A stretch of DNA of 22,970 nucleotides from an uncultured Bacteroidales bacterium. Lineage in GTDB: Bacteria > Bacteroidota > Bacteroidia > Bacteroidales > Bacteroidaceae. The notes under the pieces were generated by a model. It saw only the letters and a program-made list of their open reading frames with translations, was not told where the DNA came from and searched no databases. The stretch covers positions 1-22,970 of the forward strand of contig CALKIW010000036.1 in assembly GCA_937995875.1 (NCBI GenBank). The letters run 5' to 3'. The translations under genes were made by a program, and so were the position numbers. How positions within the stretch are numbered: the first letter of the stretch is position 1; each line of letters begins with the position of its first letter. Shown in pieces: positions 7,413 to 15,302 of this stretch.

Positions 7413-7982
7413 TTAAAGGTCAAACTTGTAACCCAATGTGATTTGGAATACGCTGTTTTTAGCATCTAAATTCTCCAACACCTTGGTTACACCGAAGTTG
7501 TAACGACCGTCGAGTACGAAGTTGTTGTATTCATAAGACAAGCCAACAGGAATTGACAGGTCTACTGTTTTGGCTTTGGTATCGTCTTTGTCAACGCAGA
7601 ATCCGGGTTGCAGACCGAGTTTCACAGCCAATCCGGGAACAACATATACATTGGCCATAACGGGCACATTGATGTAGCTCAGGTTGTATTTCAGCGTTCC
7701 GCCCTTAATATCCAAAGACTCGGAGGAAATTTTCACACCGCTGTCCCATTTGCTACCTTGCATGGAGTAGATCACACCGCCGGAAAGACTGAATATGTCG
7801 GTCAGCTGATGTTCAAATTCAACGCCTGCGGCCAGACCAGCTTTGGAGTCGCCTTTCAAATCTGTGAGGTTTGCGAAATTGACACCGAGCTTAGGTTGAA
7901 CAGTCGTAGTTCCCACTGCACGCTGTGCATAAGTTGCAACAGAAGCCAGCATTACTACTGCTGATAAAATTAACTTTTTCAT
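7413..7982 (-). CDS. PorT-like outer-membrane beta-barrel protein
   Basis: A 189-residue exported protein. A signal peptide (MKKLILSAVVMLASVATYA, cut before Gln20) is followed by short alternating strands: PKLGVNFANL, KAGLAAGVEFEHQL, FSLSGGVIYSMQGS, LSYINVPVMANVYV, LAVKLGLQPGF, VGLSYEYNNFVLDGRYNFG, VFQITLGYKF. This is the pattern of the small 'outer membrane protein beta-barrel' (PorT-like) family common in Bacteroidetes, probably an eight-strand barrel. The C-terminal YKFDL fits insertion by the Bam machinery. The role is unknown. It is a single-gene unit with its own promoter (8030-8037) and a strong terminator. Confidence 0.85.
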   Translation of the reverse strand: MKKLILSAVVMLASVATYAQRAVGTTTVQPKLGVNFANLTDLKGDSKAGLAAGVEFEHQLTDIFSLSGGVIYSMQGSKWDSGVKISSESLDIKGGTLKYNLSYINVPVMANVYVVPGLAVKLGLQPGFCVDKDDTKAKTVDLSIPVGLSYEYNNFVLDGRYNFGVTKVLENLDAKNSVFQITLGYKFDL

Positions 7983-8029
7983 AATCCTTAAATTCTTTTG
8001 TTAAAAAAGTGTTATATAATTTACACTTG

Positions 8030-8037
8030 CAAAGATA
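8030..8037 (-). promoter_or_regulatory. -7 promoter box of the outer-membrane protein gene
   Basis: TATCTTTG on the minus strand, 47 nt before the ATG at 7982, giving a leader of about 40 nt. It lies right after the stop of the nuclease-helicase gene (8087), so this gene need not depend on readthrough. Confidence 0.65.
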
Positions 8038-8086
8038 GTTAAAATACCTTATCTCCCACCATTTTGTTATTTTTTTTTTATGCTTT

Positions 8087-11000
8087 TTAGGTTAAATAGC
8101 TACTTAAATACCCTTTATTCTCTTTTGCATGCTCAATGAGTTTCTTGAAAACCGGAGAATATGAAAGGACTTCCGGGTTGCCCGTGAGGATGAGTTGCTT
8201 GCGGGCCCGGGTGAGGGCGACATTAAGTTTTCTATCAATGAGATGCTCGTTTTCTTCAAAAATGTTGGCGGTGAGGAAATCGAGCTGATAGCGTTGTTGT
8301 ATGGTAAACGAATAGATAATGATGTCGCGTTGCGACCCTTGATACCGTTCTACGGTGTCGATGCTGATGCGTTCGAGGTCTGGAATACCGAGTTTTTCTA
8401 TTTCCAACCGTATCATGGCTATCTGGTTGCGATAGGGCACGATAACGCCGACGGTTTTGTCGGCATCGAAAGCGGTGGAAGTGAAGCGGTGGATGCGGCG
8501 CAACAGGTCGGTCACGATGCGGGCTTCATCGGCATTCACCTTATCGGAGATATCGGGTTGCCGGCAGTCTTTCGAAGCGATGAAAAGCAGTCGGTGCTGC
8601 TTCAGCAAGTCGTCTATGGCATCTTCTGACGTTTCCTTGTAGCCAATCGACTTGGCCTCCTGATGCCTAAGCGGCACGGGTTGCAGTTGCTCATTGAAAT
8701 AAAACTCCCGGTTGGGGAATTCGGCAATGTCGGGATGCATCCTGCCCTGACGCTGAAGCGTACCGATGAAGGCGGTGCGCCCGCTCTTTTGTTCTTGTCG
8801 GATAAGTCTTTCGAACAGACTGCTCTTGCAGTCGTGCAGGCCGATGGCTTGCAGTTCAGGCTCTGCCACAGCTGCATCGCCGTCGTTTTGCTGCACTACG
8901 GCAGGCAGCTGTTTGTAGTCGCCGATAAGGATAAACTTGTCGATGTTGCAGACGGGATGGTCTTGCGTCGGGCTCGTGGCACGATGTCCGGCCAACAACC
9001 CGACGATGTTGGGCTCCAATATCTGTGAGCTTTCATCGACGATGGCTACGGAAAAATGTTTCAAACTGAACAGGAATGGGCGCGATTGCAGCATGGAGGT
9101 GGTGCCTACCACCACACGGGTATGGAGCAACAACTGCTTCATCTCATTCAGTTTGGGAGCCTCGCCCACCATGTTAGAAAGGAGGTAAGGCTCGAATGGC
9201 GGTGCACAACTGAGTTCGTTGCCTATGCGTATGAATTCAATGTCTGCCTCTACGAGCATACCGCATATTTCATCGACGGCGCGGTTGGTGTAGGAAAGCA
9301 GCAACACCGACTCTCCGGAGGAAAGGCTTTCTTGTACCATGAATCTCAGGGCACGACTGGTTTTGCCCGTTCCCGGTGGTCCGACTAACAGAAAATAGTC
9401 TTGTGCCTGCTTGGCTTTGAGCAGTATGGGGTCGAGCAAAGGATCGTAGGAGCGTGACAACGTGAGGCTCTTGTCACGGCGTGGGGCACGCTGTCCCAGG
9501 AGCAGGGCTTTGCGGCTGTCGGTGGAAGTGATAAATTCGTAGAGCGAATGGATGGCCGCTCCGCCGCCCACGTCGCTGCTTCCATGTTCAATGCACCATA
9601 CGAAACGTTGGTCCAGACGACGTGTGCCGGCTTCCGCCGACGAAAAAATCGTGGAGTAGGGGAGTTTGTCGAAGATGTGTGGGTTCTGTTGTCCGTTGTT
9701 CAGCTTCACGGTGAGCCGGTCGGAATGGATGTCGGCAAGACCGCCTTTAAACACCAATGCTTTTCTGATATCCGGCTCCTCGTTTTCGGGATAAGCATAA
9801 AGACACACCATATCGCCCCGTCTGAAGTTGGGCAGAAAGTCTACACCCTGCTTCGGGACGTTCAGGGTGATGAGGTCGTAACTGTTGTTTCCTTCATCCG
9901 TCCGGCTCTTTTCCTTGTGGGCAATGGTAAGTCCGGTGTAGATATTCCCGGTTTCTTTTTTCTCCGTCAGGGGCATGTTCCACAGATTGGCCACGCTGTT
10001 GGCGTCCCCGTTTGCCGTCCCTACTTTCGACATGAGATTTTCGCGGATGACAAATTGCATCATTCGGCAGAAATAAGAACGTTCCAGAGGCGACAGGTGT
10101 TGCAATGGCATGAGTGTGGCGTCGAGCGTTGGACGCAGGAAACGTTCGTAGAAAAAGCCTTGTGCGTTGGTTGTGTTGAGATGATCAGCGGTGAGTTTGG
10201 GCAGAATGTGCTCAAAGCCGTTGTGGGCTATATCGAATTCCAACGCAACGGCTTCGTTGCGGAATCGTATGGCCTCATAGACCAGTTTCATGAGATTTGC
10301 CACGCTCATGAGCCCGTCGGGAAGCGGGTATTTGGAGTATAACAGGCGGATGTCGTTTTTCGACTTATTAAAATTGTAATAGAGAATACCAAAATACAGC
10401 AGCAGCTGCACATAGTGTTTCTCCACAATTTGTGACCCATGAATGTTTTTGTAGTTGCGTTCGAGAAAGATGTTTCTGCCCGATTTTTGCTCCACGAGCA
10501 GCTTGAGGTCGGTGGTCATAAGGTCCACACGCCCTTGGATGCCTAATTTTTCGCAGATGAAGGATGGCTCAAGAATAGCCTTGCTGAGGTCGAAATCCTT
10601 GTGCAGCTCAGCGATGGCCTGTTGAATGTTGGTTGCTTGCGTGGTGGCATCCTGCTTGAATTGATTGGCGTCGAAATCCGGACAGGTGCTGTATTCCAAC
10701 GCTTTTTCCTTGAAATTCCTGATGAGCGTCTGTCGGATGTTAGCTTTCGGGTTGTTGATAATGTCGTCGAGCGCACTGCCGGCAAAGTTTCCCAGCAGAA
10801 TGGCCTGACTGTTGGGGCGCTCCCTCAAGCGGCTCACGACATAGAGCAGAGGGTGGTGTCCATAGTCTTCAAAGCACGAAGCAATGACGCTGACGTCGAG
10901 CAAACAGTCGGGCTCCACCACAATGAGGCGTGGCGTGATGGCCTTGCCCTCCACCTCACAGCCCAACAGATTGAGGTGCATCCCCACTCGGAGAATGTCG

Positions 11001-11527
11001 TAAAGATAGTCCATGCGGGCATATTGCGATGCTTTGGTGTAGTAAACGGTCATAGGCGATTCAGCGCCGTCTTCGTCTACGATGACCGTGATGGTAGTTT
11101 TGTCCCACGCCGTCACTATGCACCGCTTGTCCGGCGAGTTGGTATGGAGGGTGTTTTCCCGTGTTTGCCGATTGCGGGGAAGGGTTGATGTGAGGTCGTC
11201 GGGCACGGCAGTGTTGAACACCCGACCTATAAAGGTGCCCAGAGCATGGGCATCATAGAGCAGGTCTTCGGGCGAAAGTTCCTGTGTGCGGTTGCTGTGG
11301 CGCCGCATCCGGCGTATGGCATTTGCCTCGTCCACGGGGATATGGAGCTGCCTGATGAGCGTTTCGACCTGAGCATTGAGGTCTCCAAATCCGTGTTTTG
11401 AGTTTTTAAGCCCCTCCGCACAGGTCAATACAAGTGTTTCGTGCATATTCTTGTTACGCACGGCAGCGGCAATACTGTTATCGGTTACAATCGTCGAAAC
11501 TCTTTCAAACAGTTCAGAACAGTCCAT
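8087..11527 (-). CDS. Dna2-like nuclease-helicase (PD-(D/E)XK nuclease plus SF1 helicase)
   Basis: An 1146-residue protein predicted to unwind and cut DNA during repair or replication. Residues about 230-480 hold a Cas4/RecB-type nuclease: GRVD (332-335), EQK (346-348) and HYVQLLLY (371-378) match the Asp, Glu-x-Lys and Gln motifs. Residues about 680-1130 are a superfamily 1 helicase: Walker A GPPGTGKT (716-723), Walker B VDESSQ (830-835), motif III GDYKQLP (869-875), QRQGRMHP (925-932), ERYQGSQRD (1060-1068) and NVALTRAR (1102-1109). Eukaryotic Dna2 and Cas4 nucleases carry an iron-sulfur cluster; here the C-x2-C group after the Gln motif is absent. Residues 1-230 have no family I can name, and a linker (about 500-680) contains beta-rich sequence. 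The ATG lies inside the end of ogt (14-nt overlap), implying co-transcription and probably coupled translation. Confidence 0.85.
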   Translation of the reverse strand: MDCSELFERVSTIVTDNSIAAAVRNKNMHETLVLTCAEGLKNSKHGFGDLNAQVETLIRQLHIPVDEANAIRRMRRHSNRTQELSPEDLLYDAHALGTFIGRVFNTAVPDDLTSTLPRNRQTRENTLHTNSPDKRCIVTAWDKTTITVIVDEDGAESPMTVYYTKASQYARMDYLYDILRVGMHLNLLGCEVEGKAITPRLIVVEPDCLLDVSVIASCFEDYGHHPLLYVVSRLRERPNSQAILLGNFAGSALDDIINNPKANIRQTLIRNFKEKALEYSTCPDFDANQFKQDATTQATNIQQAIAELHKDFDLSKAILEPSFICEKLGIQGRVDLMTTDLKLLVEQKSGRNIFLERNYKNIHGSQIVEKHYVQLLLYFGILYYNFNKSKNDIRLLYSKYPLPDGLMSVANLMKLVYEAIRFRNEAVALEFDIAHNGFEHILPKLTADHLNTTNAQGFFYERFLRPTLDATLMPLQHLSPLERSYFCRMMQFVIRENLMSKVGTANGDANSVANLWNMPLTEKKETGNIYTGLTIAHKEKSRTDEGNNSYDLITLNVPKQGVDFLPNFRRGDMVCLYAYPENEEPDIRKALVFKGGLADIHSDRLTVKLNNGQQNPHIFDKLPYSTIFSSAEAGTRRLDQRFVWCIEHGSSDVGGGAAIHSLYEFITSTDSRKALLLGQRAPRRDKSLTLSRSYDPLLDPILLKAKQAQDYFLLVGPPGTGKTSRALRFMVQESLSSGESVLLLSYTNRAVDEICGMLVEADIEFIRIGNELSCAPPFEPYLLSNMVGEAPKLNEMKQLLLHTRVVVGTTSMLQSRPFLFSLKHFSVAIVDESSQILEPNIVGLLAGHRATSPTQDHPVCNIDKFILIGDYKQLPAVVQQNDGDAAVAEPELQAIGLHDCKSSLFERLIRQEQKSGRTAFIGTLQRQGRMHPDIAEFPNREFYFNEQLQPVPLRHQEAKSIGYKETSEDAIDDLLKQHRLLFIASKDCRQPDISDKVNADEARIVTDLLRRIHRFTSTAFDADKTVGVIVPYRNQIAMIRLEIEKLGIPDLERISIDTVERYQGSQRDIIIYSFTIQQRYQLDFLTANIFEENEHLIDRKLNVALTRARKQLILTGNPEVLSYSPVFKKLIEHAKENKGYLSSYLT

Positions 11528-12134
11528 CCAAATCTCCTTTAAACATGGTTTTGGATAATTCTTCGGACAGCGGAACGGTGCTACTGTTGATGTTCAGCAG
11601 GGGTGTTTCCAGAAAGTCAGCGGCATTGTCAGTGGTCTGGAAAGTTGTCGAGGCTTCCCACTCCAAAAGTTTTTTCTTCAGTTCCTTGCCCCAATGATAT
11701 TCGCTGATGCTATTGTCGCTGTGGATAATGCGGTGACATGGAATGAGCATGGCGATGGGATTCGTGGCGATGGCAGTTGCTACGGCACGCACAGCCTTAG
11801 GCTTACCGATGCGGTTGGCAATGTCGCGGTAGCTGGCGGTGTGCCCGAAGGGAATCTTCTGCACCTCTTTCCATACTTCAATCTGGAACTCGGTGCCACG
11901 CAAATCGATCGTCAGCCGCTTGCGTGCGCCCTTGAATATGACGCCTGCCACAGTCTCCGCCATGGCATTATCCAAAGTGGTGGGAGTGTAGACACCCCAT
12001 CGCTGCCCCAATTCGTGTATGGTTTGCATCTTGTTGTGAACAAGAAACTGCAAATCGCAGATACCTTTCTCTGTGCCTGCTACGATAATTTCGCCAAAAG
12101 GACTTTCGCTGAATCCGTATATAATCGTTCCCAT
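11514..12134 (-). CDS. ogt: Methylated-DNA--protein-cysteine methyltransferase
   Basis: A 206-residue suicide repair protein that takes the alkyl group from O6-alkylguanine in DNA onto its own cysteine. Diagnostic are FQIEVWKEVQKIPFGHTASY (83-102), the helix-turn-helix region GKPKAVRAVATAIATNP, and the active site IPCHRII with Cys133. The frame is open to 12215, but the Met at 12134 is preferred: it gives the normal N-terminus (MGTIIYGFSESPFGEI) and lies 7 nt after a TATCTTTG box. Upstream Mets would overlap the promoter. The family usually ends near LLEWE (about 160); here about 45 polar residues follow, ending where the nuclease-helicase gene begins. The two genes overlap by 14 nt. Confidence 0.9.
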   Translation of the reverse strand: MGTIIYGFSESPFGEIIVAGTEKGICDLQFLVHNKMQTIHELGQRWGVYTPTTLDNAMAETVAGVIFKGARKRLTIDLRGTEFQIEVWKEVQKIPFGHTASYRDIANRIGKPKAVRAVATAIATNPIAMLIPCHRIIHSDNSISEYHWGKELKKKLLEWEASTTFQTTDNAADFLETPLLNINSSTVPLSEELSKTMFKGDLDGLF

Positions 12135-12141
12135 AGTCATG

Positions 12142-12149
12142 CAAAGATA
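12142..12149 (-). promoter_or_regulatory. -7 promoter box of the ogt/nuclease-helicase operon
   Basis: Minus-strand TATCTTTG, then CATGACT, then ATGGGAACG. The distance sets the start of ogt at 12134 and predicts a leader of about 3 nt. It is one of a divergent promoter pair with the box at 12222. Confidence 0.65.
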
Positions 12150-12221
12150 TGAAAAATCGCTTAAAAGCCGCTTTGCGAACATAAAAACTTTGATAAACAT
12201 CGGAAGCTCCGCCATTTTTTT

Positions 12222-12229
12222 TATCTTTG
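12222..12229 (+). promoter_or_regulatory. -7 promoter box of the guanine deaminase gene
   Basis: TATCTTTG preceded by a run of T, 47 nt before the ATG at 12277, giving a leader of about 40 nt. No -33 TTG was found at the proper spacing. Confidence 0.6.
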
Positions 12230-12276
12230 CAATAGAGATTAGTTTGTGATATCAAATGAAACCATAAATACAAGAT

Positions 12277-12744
12277 ATGAACAAGGAAGAATTAATGCGT
12301 AGGGCTATAGCCTTGAGTGAAAAGAGTGTGAAGACCGGCGGCGGCCCATTTGGAGCCGTTATTGCCAAGGATGGTGTGGTGGTGGCTGAGGCCAGTAACA
12401 GTGTTACCCTCGACTTCGACCCAACGGCTCATGCCGAGGTGAACGCCATTCGGACGGCTTGCAATCGTCTTCGCACCTTCGATTTGGAGGGTTGCGAAAT
12501 CTATTGTTCGTGCGAGCCTTGCCCCATGTGTCTTGGTGCCATTTATTGGGCACACATTGACCGTATCTATTATGCCAACGACCGGAAAGCGGCAGCAGGC
12601 ATCGGCTTCGACGATGATTTTATCTATCAGGAAATTGGCAGGGATTTGACCGGCCGTCACCGTCCTATTGAGTGTTTGCTTCCTGAGGAGGGCAAGAAGG
12701 CTTTTGATATGTGGCGGCAAAAAGGAGACAAGACGGAATATTAA
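12277..12744 (+). CDS. guaD: Guanine deaminase (CDA-fold nucleobase deaminase)
   Basis: A 155-residue zinc deaminase of the cytidine-deaminase superfamily. The zinc site is HAE (52-54, His ligand and catalytic Glu) plus PCPMC (81-85, two Cys ligands). GGGPFGAVIAKDG, then CEPCPMCLGAIYWA and GFDDDFIYQEI with a short C-terminal tail, closely follow the GuaD type (Bacillus subtilis GuaD), which converts guanine to xanthine in purine salvage. tRNA adenosine deaminase TadA is the main alternative, but the GAIYWA and FDD-FIY motifs favour GuaD. It is divergent from ogt, convergent with the gene at 12863, and followed by a clear terminator, so it is a single-gene unit. Confidence 0.82.
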   Translation: MNKEELMRRAIALSEKSVKTGGGPFGAVIAKDGVVVAEASNSVTLDFDPTAHAEVNAIRTACNRLRTFDLEGCEIYCSCEPCPMCLGAIYWAHIDRIYYANDRKAAAGIGFDDDFIYQEIGRDLTGRHRPIECLLPEEGKKAFDMWRQKGDKTEY

Positions 12745-12769
12745 GTCCGGTCTTTGATTAAACAGCAAA

Positions 12770-12829
12770 GGAGAGCAAGGTGCTTGAATCCGTGTTTTGG
12801 AAATAAGTCATCCTTGCTCTCCTCTTTTT
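12770..12829 (+). terminator. Intrinsic terminator after guanine deaminase gene
   Basis: GGAGAGCAAGG (12770-12780) pairs perfectly with CCTTGCTCTCC (12812-12822) over a 31-nt loop and is followed by TCTTTTT. It lies in the gap between convergent genes; on the other strand only TTT follows, so it mainly serves the plus strand. Confidence 0.8.
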
Positions 12830-12862
12830 GTGCCTGTGCTTTGCCTCCTTCCCTTAGGTTTG

Positions 12863-13591
12863 CTACGTAATGATCTTCCAGATCTGATCTTCCGTAGCCC
12901 ATGTGAGCAGCTTCCTAAGGTGATCGAACATTCTTCGGGCCGACTCTTCCGGCGTGCGTTCCACCACCAGCCGCTCTGTCCCGAAGAAGTCTTCAGGTGT
13001 GCAATATCTGGCCACGCCCCATCCGTAGCGCCTGCCTTGCTTGTCGTAATTGTATTCAAAGTCTGCCGTCACTACGTGCGTGGACATTTGCAGATGGGTG
13101 ATGCAGGTATCGAAGCCCTCTGTTTTCTTTTTGTGCCTTGCTTGGACGTCTTGTTTCAACGTTTTCACCTCTTTGGCTTCTTCCTCTGATAATCGCAGCA
13201 CGGGATTGGTTTGTCGGTGTGTGGGCTTAGGAGTATAGCCACTCAGACGCTTCATTTCTCTCGACAACAGCGAGTGATGCGCTTTCAAAATATTCAGCAC
13301 TTTCCTCTCTTGCGTGGTGAGTTTGTAGCGTGACCGTCGCCAGTTCATGAAATCGGGAAACCATTCCATCGACACATACATGGCCTTGTTGCGGTAAAAT
13401 TTGCCATAGGCGCAATCACCGTCAATAATCACAGGGCCTTTCCATTGCCATGGGCCGTCTTTCTCATCAGAGAACCAAAGGTCATCGGGCGTTTTCTCCT
13501 TGATGGAGAAATTGCTGATGTCGTTGGCAAAAAACGGCAGGAACCCCATCGTGTTCACCAAGCGTTCGATGTCTGTCTGCTGCTCAATCAT
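12863..13591 (-). CDS. AlkZ-related protein
   Basis: A 242-residue protein that I recall from Bacteroidetes annotation as AlkZ-related, a family named for distant likeness to the AlkZ/YcaQ winged-helix DNA glycosylases that unhook interstrand crosslinks; the link is from memory and not proven here. Typical patches are GFLPFFANDI (16-25), WFSDEKDGPWQWKGPV (39-54), YGKFYRNKAMYVSMEWFPDF, a winged-helix-like part LLSREMKRLSGY (108-119) and YGWGVARYCTPEDFFG (189-204). The Q-x-Q motif of active AlkZ is not visible. A charged stretch (about 120-157) looks like an insertion. It begins 39 nt after the esterase gene at 13631 with no promoter between, so the two are probably co-transcribed. Confidence 0.5.
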   Translation of the reverse strand: MIEQQTDIERLVNTMGFLPFFANDISNFSIKEKTPDDLWFSDEKDGPWQWKGPVIIDGDCAYGKFYRNKAMYVSMEWFPDFMNWRRSRYKLTTQERKVLNILKAHHSLLSREMKRLSGYTPKPTHRQTNPVLRLSEEEAKEVKTLKQDVQARHKKKTEGFDTCITHLQMSTHVVTADFEYNYDKQGRRYGWGVARYCTPEDFFGTERLVVERTPEESARRMFDHLRKLLTWATEDQIWKIIT

Positions 13592-13630
13592 ATCAGAAAT
13601 GTTCTCAAATCTTCCCCCATGGAGATAGCA

Positions 13631-14650
13631 TTAGGAGAGCGGTTTGAGTCTCTCAAAAAACGTAATGACTTCTTCCCACGTCTTGAACTCGTCGCTTCCC
13701 AACTCAATGTTGGTGCCCAAGAAGTTTCCGGAAGGGTTGGTATCTATGAAATAATCGCCATAAAGCAGCTGTTTTTGATTGCAATAAATCACCCGATTGT
13801 GTGCCGGCGTAGACAGATACTGCTCTATCCACAGGGCGTCAGCGTTGAGACTTTCGTGTTCATTGGTGGGAGCGGGCACCACAATATACACCGCGTAGGT
13901 CTCGATGAGCTTTGAAAAAGCCTTCGCCAAACTCGACTTCGGTTTGTCGTAGTTGTCACGGAGCGTACTCCGGTCAATATAAATAATGGGGCGTTCGCGC
14001 CGTTCCTGTTTGTCGTCAATCCATCGGATGGCCGGCACCACACCGTTCATGAACGAGCGGTCGTCCATGCGGTGCTCGCCGTGGAACCGGGCCGCCTGTG
14101 GATAGTGGCTCCTATAGAGGTCGAATGTGTGTACCACAGGGTCGGCGTCGCCAAACAATCCCCAGACACGCCGCTGTTCTTCGGCCTTTTGTTTCTCGTC
14201 CATCGCTTCCAGTTCCACAAAGCAGTGTTCGGTCATCTCTTTGTATTCCTTCTCCAGTGACTTGGTCACGATGAACGTTTCTTCACCGTCCTGACGTGGG
14301 TTTTGCCACGTCTGCATCCCCGTCATGCCGTGATCTTTCATGGTTTGTCCCATTTGAAAGGCCGGATTTACCAAGATGCGGTCGTAACCGTAGAGCATCT
14401 CGGTGTACATGCCGCCCATCGACGTGCCGATGATGAGGTCGGGATTTGTCTCTTTCACCTTACTTTTCAGAAAAGCCATCGCTTCTTCCGGGTGTAGCGG
14501 AATGTCGAATGCGACGACACGTGCATTGGGAAAAGTCTGCTTGATGCGTGCCACCGTACCCGTCGATGCTGACGAGCCGAAGCCGTGATTGTACATGATG
14601 GTTTTCCCGTTCATCAGGTCGGGAAACTGTTTGATGTATGGATTGTCCAT
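13631..14650 (-). CDS. YqiA/YcfP-type esterase fused to a degenerate HAD-like domain
   Basis: A 339-residue, two-domain protein. Residues 15-205 form an alpha/beta hydrolase: YNHGFGSS (oxyanion region, 20-27), nucleophile elbow GTSMGG with Ser77, acid GDADPVV (Asp168 or Asp170) and His193 in FHGEHRMDD. This matches the YqiA/YcfP esterase family, usually about 190 residues. Residues 220-339 look like a shortened HAD phosphatase of the 5'(3')-deoxyribonucleotidase type: RPIIYIDRSTL, then AFSKLIETYAVYIVVPAP, GDYFIDTNP (298-306) and LGSDEFKTWEEV near the end. HAD motif I needs D-x-D, but here the second Asp is Ser (DRS), so this domain may not be catalytic. The substrate is unknown. It is the first gene of a probable two-gene operon. 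Confidence 0.7.
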   Translation of the reverse strand: MDNPYIKQFPDLMNGKTIMYNHGFGSSASTGTVARIKQTFPNARVVAFDIPLHPEEAMAFLKSKVKETNPDLIIGTSMGGMYTEMLYGYDRILVNPAFQMGQTMKDHGMTGMQTWQNPRQDGEETFIVTKSLEKEYKEMTEHCFVELEAMDEKQKAEEQRRVWGLFGDADPVVHTFDLYRSHYPQAARFHGEHRMDDRSFMNGVVPAIRWIDDKQERRERPIIYIDRSTLRDNYDKPKSSLAKAFSKLIETYAVYIVVPAPTNEHESLNADALWIEQYLSTPAHNRVIYCNQKQLLYGDYFIDTNPSGNFLGTNIELGSDEFKTWEEVITFFERLKPLS

Positions 14651-14784
14651 AGTCTGTATAGTTTCTTTTGGGGCAGATGTGCCACACCGTGCGTATATAT
14701 TCCTATGATTGAGTTTCTTTTGTGCCGGACATTGTCTTCATCTCTGTTGTGTCCATTGCCCGGTGTCTATCTGCTTCACTATTG

Positions 14785-14792
14785 CAAAGATA
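14785..14792 (-). promoter_or_regulatory. -7 promoter box of the esterase/AlkZ-related operon
   Basis: Minus-strand TATCTTTG, about 134 nt before the ATG at 14650, so the leader would be about 130 nt. A short symmetric CGGAATTTCCG lies just upstream. From here to repeat copy C (14793-14967) I see no gene or other structure. Confidence 0.5.
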
Positions 14793-15140
14793 CGGAATTT
14801 CCGCACAACATGCCAGCAGATGATACCAATAAATGCTAAAATAATGCTTCGCTAACCCATACCGATCTCCCCCGCTACCGTTGCCGTATCTATGGTCTGT
14901 ACACCCCGATGGACAGATGTCCGAAAGAGGCTAAGCACAATACTGCCTTTTGAAAGTCGCCATTTTTCTTGACAAACACCCCTTTAATTTTCGCTTATTC
15001 TAAAACGAACTTGTTCTCGTCTGAAATTCGTCAAATTTGCGATAATTTGTAGTTCGTTGATAATCAAGACGTTTCGTAATAATGCCTTCGGGAGCCTTAT
15101 TTATTCATTCGCGGTTGCATATCTAACGGCCCTGCGGAAA

Positions 15141-15207
15141 GGCTTTAACCGCAGTGCGGATGAGGCTTAGTCGCGTTGCGGTTAGGGCTTAACCATGCCG
15201 CCGTTAA
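15141..15207 (+). repeat. Three tandem 22/23-bp hairpin units in repeat copy C
   Basis: The units are 15141-15163, 15164-15185 and 15186-15207. They begin GGCTTTAACC, GGCTTAGTCG and GGCTTAACCA, and end GCGGATGA, GCGGTTAG and CCGTTAA. The second and third match the second and third units of copy B, so the array structure is inherited and not random. Confidence 0.75.
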
Positions 15208-15279
15208 GGCTCCGCCATGATAGGACGGAGTACAAAACCTGTAAACGGGGAAATATTTACGTTGCAAAAACAGATAATG

Positions 15280-15302
15280 AGGGCGAAAACATAGCCCTTT
15301 TT
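15280..15302 (+). terminator. Small terminator-like hairpin at the distal end of repeat copy C
   Basis: AGGGC (15280-15284) pairs with GCCCT (15294-15298) around GAAAACATA, followed by TTTT. It matches the structure at 7249-7271 in copy B. Confidence 0.4.

Noticed and set aside
9548..10342. 264-codon plus-strand frame inside the nuclease-helicase gene
   Set aside because: Antisense to a gene with complete catalytic motifs; no own promoter or domain.
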